DNA from: JBHELG01 sp046263195
GTDB lineage: Bacteria; Actinomycetota; Nitriliruptoria; Nitriliruptorales; JAHWKO01
Reading direction: 5' to 3'
Length of the DNA stretch: 64,000 bases
Assembly (NCBI GenBank): GCA_046263195.1
Contig: JBHELG010000033.1
Coordinates: 1-64,000 of the forward strand
Made by a program: the position numbers and the translations under genes. Below the pieces are notes generated by a model. That model saw only the letters and a program-made list of their open reading frames with translations, searched no databases and was not told where the DNA came from. Below are positions 57,581 through 64,000 of this stretch, one piece after another. Within the stretch, counting starts at the first letter, position 1, and each line of letters opens with the position of its first letter.

Positions 57581-58354
57581 GTGCTTCTTGCACTTGATGT
57601 CGGCAACTCCGAGACAGTGCTCGGAGTGTTCGACGACTCCGAACTCGTCGAACACTGGCGGGTCTCTACCCAGGCCAGCAGAACGCAGGATGAGCTCGCC
57701 CTGCTGTTCGCTGGTCTGCTCGGCTTTCGTGGCCTGTCATTCCCGCAGCACATACGGGGCGTCGTGATAGCGAGCGTGGTTCCGAGCCTGACCGAAACGC
57801 TGCGTGACATGGTCCGCCGCTACTGCAGGTTCGAGCCGGTCATCGTGGAGCCAGGTACCCGTACCGGCATCGCAATCCGCATGGACAACCCGAGGGAGGT
57901 CGGAGCCGACAGGATCGTCAACGCGGTGGCCGCCCATGCCTTCTATGGAGGTCCCGCCATCGTCGTCGACTTTGGAACCGCGACCTCGTTCGATGCGGTC
58001 GGTCGCGACGGGGAGTTCCTCGGTGGTGCCATCGCGCCCGGCATACAGAGCTCGACCGATGCGCTCGTGTCACGAGCCGCCCGGCTGCCGAAGGTCGAGA
58101 TCGTGGCTCCCAAGGCAGTGATCGGCACCTCCACGGTGACCGCCCTGCAATCGGGCATCGTGTTCGGCTTCGCCGGACAGGTTGATTCGATCGTCAAGCG
58201 CATGTCCGAGTCACTCGGCCGGGGGGTCACGACCGTGGCGACGGGAGGTCTTGCTTTCGCCGTCTTGCAGGCCTGCACGACGATCGACCACCACGACCCC
58301 TGGCTGACCCTGAAGGGACTGCGCATCATCTGGGAGCGAAACACCCGTGATTGA
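57581..58354 (+). CDS. coaX: Type III pantothenate kinase CoaX
   Basis: 257 residues from GTG 57581, 2 nt after nadC. LLALDVGNSETVLGVFDD (phosphate 1), VVIASVVPSLTETLRDMV, TRTGIAIRMDNPREVGADRI (NPREVGADR is diagnostic), AIVVDFGTATSFDAVGRDGE (phosphate 2 and catalytic Asp), FLGGAIAPGIQSSTDALVSR and IGTSTVTALQSGIVFGFAGQ are complete. It phosphorylates pantothenate for CoA synthesis. Its 3' end overlaps lysS by 8 nt. Confidence 0.95.
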   Translation: MLLALDVGNSETVLGVFDDSELVEHWRVSTQASRTQDELALLFAGLLGFRGLSFPQHIRGVVIASVVPSLTETLRDMVRRYCRFEPVIVEPGTRTGIAIRMDNPREVGADRIVNAVAAHAFYGGPAIVVDFGTATSFDAVGRDGEFLGGAIAPGIQSSTDALVSRAARLPKVEIVAPKAVIGTSTVTALQSGIVFGFAGQVDSIVKRMSESLGRGVTTVATGGLAFAVLQACTTIDHHDPWLTLKGLRIIWERNTRD

Positions 58355-59978
58355 TCGCACTCCGTCACACGGTACTCCTTCCCCTCAGCGCGGTCCCGGT
58401 CAAGCCAGTACCGCTCCTTCGCTCTCTCCCCCTACGACGGTGGAGCGCGCTTCGGAGGATCACCGCCCACCTGAGGAGCAGCTCTCCGACACGGAGGAGG
58501 TGTCACGCTTCGCCGAGCTCACCGCCGCGCGTCGCGCGAAGGTCGTACGCATGCGGGAGCGAGGCATCGACCCCTACCCTGCGCGCTTTGCAACCACCCA
58601 CAGCCTGGCCGAGGTTCGCGGCCGCTGGGGGTACCTGGCGCCAGGCAGCGAGTCCGGTGAGGACGTCACCGTGGCCGGCCGGCTCGTGGCGAAGCGCGGC
58701 CACGGCAAGCTCCACTTCGCTGTGCTCAGGGAGGCAGGTGTCGACCTTCAGCTGTTCTGCGACTTGACGATGCTCGGCAGCAACGGAATCGCGTTCCTCG
58801 AGGAACTCGATCTCGGCGACTGGGTGGGCGCCGAAGGTGAAGTCATGACCACCAGGCGGGGCGAGCTTTCCGTTCGAGCCTCCCACATCGTGCTCCTCGG
58901 GAAGGCGGTGCGGCCGCTCCCCGAGAAATACCATGGTCTACGCGACGTCGAGCAGCGCTATCGGCAGCGCGAGCTCGACCTCATCACGAACCCCGACAGT
59001 CGGCATGCCTTCCTCATCCGCTCGAAGGTCATCTCGGCGCTACGCCGCGGGCTCGAGGCCAAAGGCTTCGTCGAGGTCGAGACCCCGATGCTCCACCCGA
59101 CTCCAGGCGGGGCCGCCGCCCGACCGTTCGTAACCCACCACAACACGCTCGACCTCGACCTCTATCTGCGCATCGCACCAGAGCTCTACCTCAAGCGTCT
59201 CATCGTTGCAGGCTTCCCCCGCGTCTATGAGCTGAACCGGAGCTTCCGCAACGAAGGCATAAGCCCGCGCCACAATCCCGAGTTCACCATGCTCGAGGCC
59301 TACCAGGCCTACGCGGACTACCACGACATGATGGAGTTGACCGAGGAAATCGTACGGGCGACCACGCATGAGGCGGTGGGGACGCTCGAGCTGAGTCATA
59401 ACGGACGCCCTGTTTCCCTTGCAGGTCCCTGGCCTCGGCGCGATCTACTCGACCTCGTACAAGAGGGCACCGGCCGCGACGACGTCAACTACGACACACC
59501 GGTCAGGGAGCTTCGCGAGCTCTGCAGCGCTCACGGTGTCGCCTTCGAGCCGGCCTGGGGCTCCGGCAAGCTCGTCTCCGAGCTCTACGACAAGGTGGTC
59601 GAGCCGCAGCTGTGGGATCCCGTCTTCGTCATCGACCATCCAGTCGAAACCTCCCCACTTGCCCGCCGCCACCGCTCCAAATCTCACGCGGTAGAGCGCT
59701 TCGAACTCGTCGCCGCCGGCCGCGAGCTCGCGAACGCGTTCAGTGAGCTGACAGATCCCGACGACCAGCGCTCGCGCTTCGAGGCTCAAGCAGCAGCCAG
59801 GGCAGCCGGTGACGAGGAAGCCATGGCGATCGACGAAACCTACCTCGCAGCGCTCGAGGTCGGCCTGCCACCCACGGGCGGCCTGGGACTCGGGGTGGAC
59901 CGGTTCGTCATGTTGCTCGCCGATGCCGCCAGCATCCGCGACGTCATCCTCTTTCCGACCCTGCGCCCGAGCAGGTAG
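58347..59978 (+). CDS. lysS: Lysyl-tRNA synthetase (class II)
   Basis: 543 residues from GTG 58347. A non-conserved, disordered N-terminal ~55 residues precede the OB anticodon domain (VRMRERGIDPYPARFATTHS, VTVAGRLVAKRGHGKLHFAV, LQLFCDLTML) and class II catalytic core: motif 1 FVEVETPMLHPTPGGAAARP, LRIAPELYLKRLIVAGFPRV, motif 2 YELNRSFRNEGISPRHNPEF, FTMLEAYQAYADYHDMMELT, FVIDHPVETSPLARRH, LVAAGRELANAFSELTDPDD, and motif 3 GGLGLGVDRFVMLL. It charges tRNA-Lys. The N-terminal tail might mean the physiological start is later. Confidence 0.95.
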   Translation: MIDRTPSHGTPSPQRGPGQASTAPSLSPPTTVERASEDHRPPEEQLSDTEEVSRFAELTAARRAKVVRMRERGIDPYPARFATTHSLAEVRGRWGYLAPGSESGEDVTVAGRLVAKRGHGKLHFAVLREAGVDLQLFCDLTMLGSNGIAFLEELDLGDWVGAEGEVMTTRRGELSVRASHIVLLGKAVRPLPEKYHGLRDVEQRYRQRELDLITNPDSRHAFLIRSKVISALRRGLEAKGFVEVETPMLHPTPGGAAARPFVTHHNTLDLDLYLRIAPELYLKRLIVAGFPRVYELNRSFRNEGISPRHNPEFTMLEAYQAYADYHDMMELTEEIVRATTHEAVGTLELSHNGRPVSLAGPWPRRDLLDLVQEGTGRDDVNYDTPVRELRELCSAHGVAFEPAWGSGKLVSELYDKVVEPQLWDPVFVIDHPVETSPLARRHRSKSHAVERFELVAAGRELANAFSELTDPDDQRSRFEAQAAARAAGDEEAMAIDETYLAALEVGLPPTGGLGLGVDRFVMLLADAASIRDVILFPTLRPSR

Positions 59979-60038
59979 CACCCCTTCCGCTTGTGACCCC
60001 AGTTGCTGCATTATCCTCTAGTAATGAAGTGAGTGAAT

Positions 60039-60064
60039 CTTTCGCTTCCAAACGGGAGCGAAAG
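60039..60064. promoter_or_regulatory. Inverted repeat after lysS (hairpin or operator)
   Basis: CTTTCGCTTCC (60039-60049) and GGGAGCGAAAG (60054-60064) are complementary over 11 bases with one T-G pair, loop AAAC. It starts 61 nt after the lysS stop. No U-tract follows, so it could be a weak terminator or a binding site. The outer 8 bases are a perfect palindrome with 10 nt between. Confidence 0.4.
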
Positions 60065-60676
60065 ACGGCACCTGCGCTCTGGACGAGGGCCTCCCGGCCA
60101 GGTGGGACCTTCTCACGAGTACTCCTACCCTCAAAGGAGAGGAGACGTCTCAACGAGGAGCACACGGCCTCCGACCTGGTTTCTCAGGCCGGTACTGGAG
60201 CCGGTTCGACAGGGCGAGCGAGTGGCCAGAACCGGGGTGCCCGCGGCGGAGCTGGTCGCCCCGTCCGATGCGCGGTGGGTACAACGAAGGGCATTCCTCC
60301 TGTCAACCGGGCACGTCGTTGTGCCGAGAAGACACAGGGAGAGCACGAGGTGGAAGGGCCTGTCTGAGCGGGGAATGGGAGGCGCACTCTTGGAGTTCAC
60401 CGGGGTCTCGTGCCAGCCAGTACTCGCTCGCGGGGAGTTCAGCGGCCGACGACGCCGGAAGGCGGGAGCGACAGCTCGAGTGAGGTGGTGCGGATCGCGC
60501 CACGGGATACCCTCGGAGAGGAACATCCCGGCAGCCCGTCGCGTTGCAAAGGATGCCGGCGGGGCGACGGCAGCGCTCGCCGGCTTGTTGTGGAGACGTG
60601 GTGACGGCGCCTCGCCGTCGGTTCTGGGAGGCCACCGCGGTCGTGGCAACGACGGCGGAAGCCGGTCCGTAGAGGT

Positions 60677-60682
60677 TAGAAT
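60677..60682 (+). promoter_or_regulatory. Putative -10 box for clpC
   Basis: TAGAAT sits 76 nt before the clpC ATG and is the best -10-like hexamer in the gap. The base run 17 nt upstream (about GGCGGA) does not resemble a -35, which would fit activator-dependent transcription but is not proof. Confidence 0.35.
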
Positions 60683-60757
60683 CCGTTTGGGGAATCCCGT
60701 CCTGCAAGGTCCAGCTTTCGGGACGGCATCACCCCAACGAGGTGGGAGTTCACACTG

Positions 60758-63274
<2,517 letters not shown>

Positions 63275-63297
63275 TCCCCGCTCGTAACGTGCTCCTC

Positions 63298-63323
63298 AAA
63301 CCCCCGCGCTTCGGCGGGGGTTT
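63298..63323. terminator. Bidirectional intrinsic terminator between clpC and the Rid gene
   Basis: AAACCCCCGC (63298-63307) and GCGGGGGTTT (63314-63323) are perfect complements around loop GCTTCG, giving a 10-bp G/C-rich stem with A and T tails on the two sides. It lies 24 nt after clpC and 26 nt before the end of the minus-strand gene, so it can serve both convergent units. Confidence 0.9.
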
Positions 63324-63349
63324 GAGCATAGGGGGGCCGCGGGTAGGAC

Positions 63350-63829
63350 TCAGCGCCCTCCAAGTAGCTCCAGCACCGCCTCGACCTCGACGGGGCTGTC
63401 GAGGGGGAGGCAGGACACGCCCACTGCGGAGCGGGCATGGACCCCGGCGTCACCGAGTACCGCGCCGAGCAGCTGGCTGGCCCCGTTCGCCACGAGGTGC
63501 TGTTCGGTGAAACCAGGCTCGCTCGCCACGAACACCGTGACCTTGGCGACCCGGATCCGGGACAGGGATCCGGCCGCGGCTTTCGCGACTGCGAGGAGAT
63601 TGATGGCCGCGGCGCGGGCCTCTTCGACGCCCTCCTGCGTTGTGAGCTCAGCCCCCAGCTTGCCGGCACGCCGAAGACGACCATCTACAAGCGGGATCTG
63701 GCCCGCAGTGAAGACGAGCCCCCCCGTGGTCGTCCAGTGCACGTAGTCGGCTGCCGGTCTCGGCAGGCCCGGGAGCGTCACCCCGAGCTCGGCGAGGCGA
63801 GTCTCGGGATCGGGGGGCGGAGCCGTCAC
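63350..63829 (-). CDS. RidA/YjgF-YER057c-UK114 family protein (LonR-type enamine/imine deaminase-like)
   Basis: 159 residues from the GTG at 63827-63829. LAELGVTLPGLPRPAADYVH, TTGGLVFTAGQIPLVDGRLR, AGKLGAELTTQEGVEEARAA, AAINLLAVAKAAAGSLSRIR, VAKVTVFVASEPGF and VGVSCLPLDSPVEVEAVLEL give the Rid fold. It lacks the Arg-rich deaminase sequence R-x-x-x-A-V of canonical RidA, so it belongs to the larger Rid subgroup usual in actinobacteria next to DUF4177. Activity on reactive enamines is a family expectation only. Its GTG overlaps the stop of the upstream small gene. Confidence 0.88.
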   Translation of the reverse strand: MTAPPPDPETRLAELGVTLPGLPRPAADYVHWTTTGGLVFTAGQIPLVDGRLRRAGKLGAELTTQEGVEEARAAAINLLAVAKAAAGSLSRIRVAKVTVFVASEPGFTEQHLVANGASQLLGAVLGDAGVHARSAVGVSCLPLDSPVEVEAVLELLGGR

Positions 63830-63969
63830 GTAGCGGTCTTCGGCCGTTTGAAGTAGGCGACGTTGTCCACGACCGCGACTAGCTCCCAACCGTCCTCGCC
63901 CCACTGATTGAGGATCGCCTGGAGGGCATGACTGACGAGCGGCGCGGTCGCGTACTCCCAAACGGTCAC
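63826..63969 (-). CDS. DUF4177 domain small protein
   Basis: 47 residues, GTG at 63967-63969 preceded by GGGAGGGAG on the minus strand, TGA at 63826-63828. MTVWEYATAPLVSHALQAIL and NQWGEDGWELVAVVDNVAYF followed by KRP match the short DUF4177 proteins found directly before the Rid gene in many actinobacteria (WEY start, QWGEDGWELV core, KRP end). Function unknown. GTGA overlap with the downstream Rid gene implies coupled translation. Confidence 0.88.
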   Translation of the reverse strand: MTVWEYATAPLVSHALQAILNQWGEDGWELVAVVDNVAYFKRPKTAT

Positions 63970-64000
63970 TGTTCGCTCCCTCCCGCAGGTCGCGCCTCTG

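Larger units (their letters stand above)
59979..60757 (+). other. 779-bp stretch without a recognisable gene, upstream of clpC
   Basis: Between lysS and clpC I find no coding sequence that I trust. A 241-codon frame (60033-60758) stays open but has Arg/Gly-rich composition and no family; the antisense of this region is likewise open as part of a very long shadow of clpC. An Lsr2 gene, common at this location in actinobacteria, is not present. The segment includes the inverted repeat at 60039, a strong purine run AAAGGAGAGGAG near 60131 with no start codon at the right distance, and a possible -10 (TAGAAT, 60677-60682) for clpC. Confidence 0.5.

Overview
This window is a high-GC actinobacterial (Actinomycetota) chromosome segment. 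The evidence is the gene order rather than any single marker: a crgA / class-E sortase / pabA block, a DUF222-HNH (13E12-type) gene, a DUF2342 metalloprotease followed by tilS-hpt-ftsH-folE-folP-folB-folK, then panC-panD-nadC-coaX-lysS-clpC, and a DUF4177 / Rid-family pair. GTG starts and 4-nt ATGA/GTGA overlaps are very common. I cannot fix the class; a deep-branching lineage (for example Nitriliruptoria/Egibacter-like or Acidimicrobiia-like) is only a guess.

Layout. 0-16.3 kb is a mixed region: the start of an ADP-ribosylglycohydrolase at the left edge, a secreted small-domain protein, a sugar-nucleotide transferase-like gene, a frameshifted DUF429 gene, a phosphodiesterase-like alkaline phosphatase superfamily protein, an alpha/beta hydrolase, an MpaB/DUF2236 protein, an OB-fold protein with two TrkA-type K+ regulators, a VLRF1 (aeRF1-type) factor, a PDZ-Lon protease, pabA, a polyprenyl synthase, a sortase E / crgA group with small membrane proteins, a D-2-hydroxyacid dehydrogenase, and an HNH gene flanked by two frameshifted small genes.

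16.36-41.0 kb is a single, tightly packed cobalamin operon. A clear promoter (TTGGCA, 17 nt, TAGGGT) leads into a cobalamin riboswitch and then cbtB, cbtA, a histidine phosphatase, cobD, cobQ, cobN, a fused chlI/chlD-type chelatase subunit, cobO, cobB, cobI, cobA-hemD, cobM, cbiD, cobL (cbiE-cbiT), cbiG-cbiH, a two-cluster ferredoxin, cobH, cbiX, a cobU-cobC fusion, cobT and cobS. It carries both an early cobalt chelatase (CbiX) with CbiD/CbiG and a late one (CobN plus ChlID), and lacks a recognisable precorrin-6A reductase (CobK/CbiJ).

41.0-44.7 kb holds an FkbM methyltransferase, two uncharacterised membrane proteins and a DUF2342 zinc metalloprotease. 44.7-64 kb is the conserved housekeeping arm: tRNA-Ile lysidine synthase, purine salvage, the FtsH protease, the folate pathway from GTP to the pterin pyrophosphate and dihydropteroate, a deacetylase, pantothenate and NAD steps, CoA kinase, LysRS, and ClpC, ending with a bidirectional terminator and two minus-strand genes. 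No rRNA, tRNA, CRISPR array, insertion sequence or integrase was recognised. Three small genes (2.1-2.8, 14.0-14.7 and 15.9-16.3 kb) are interrupted by single frameshifts.
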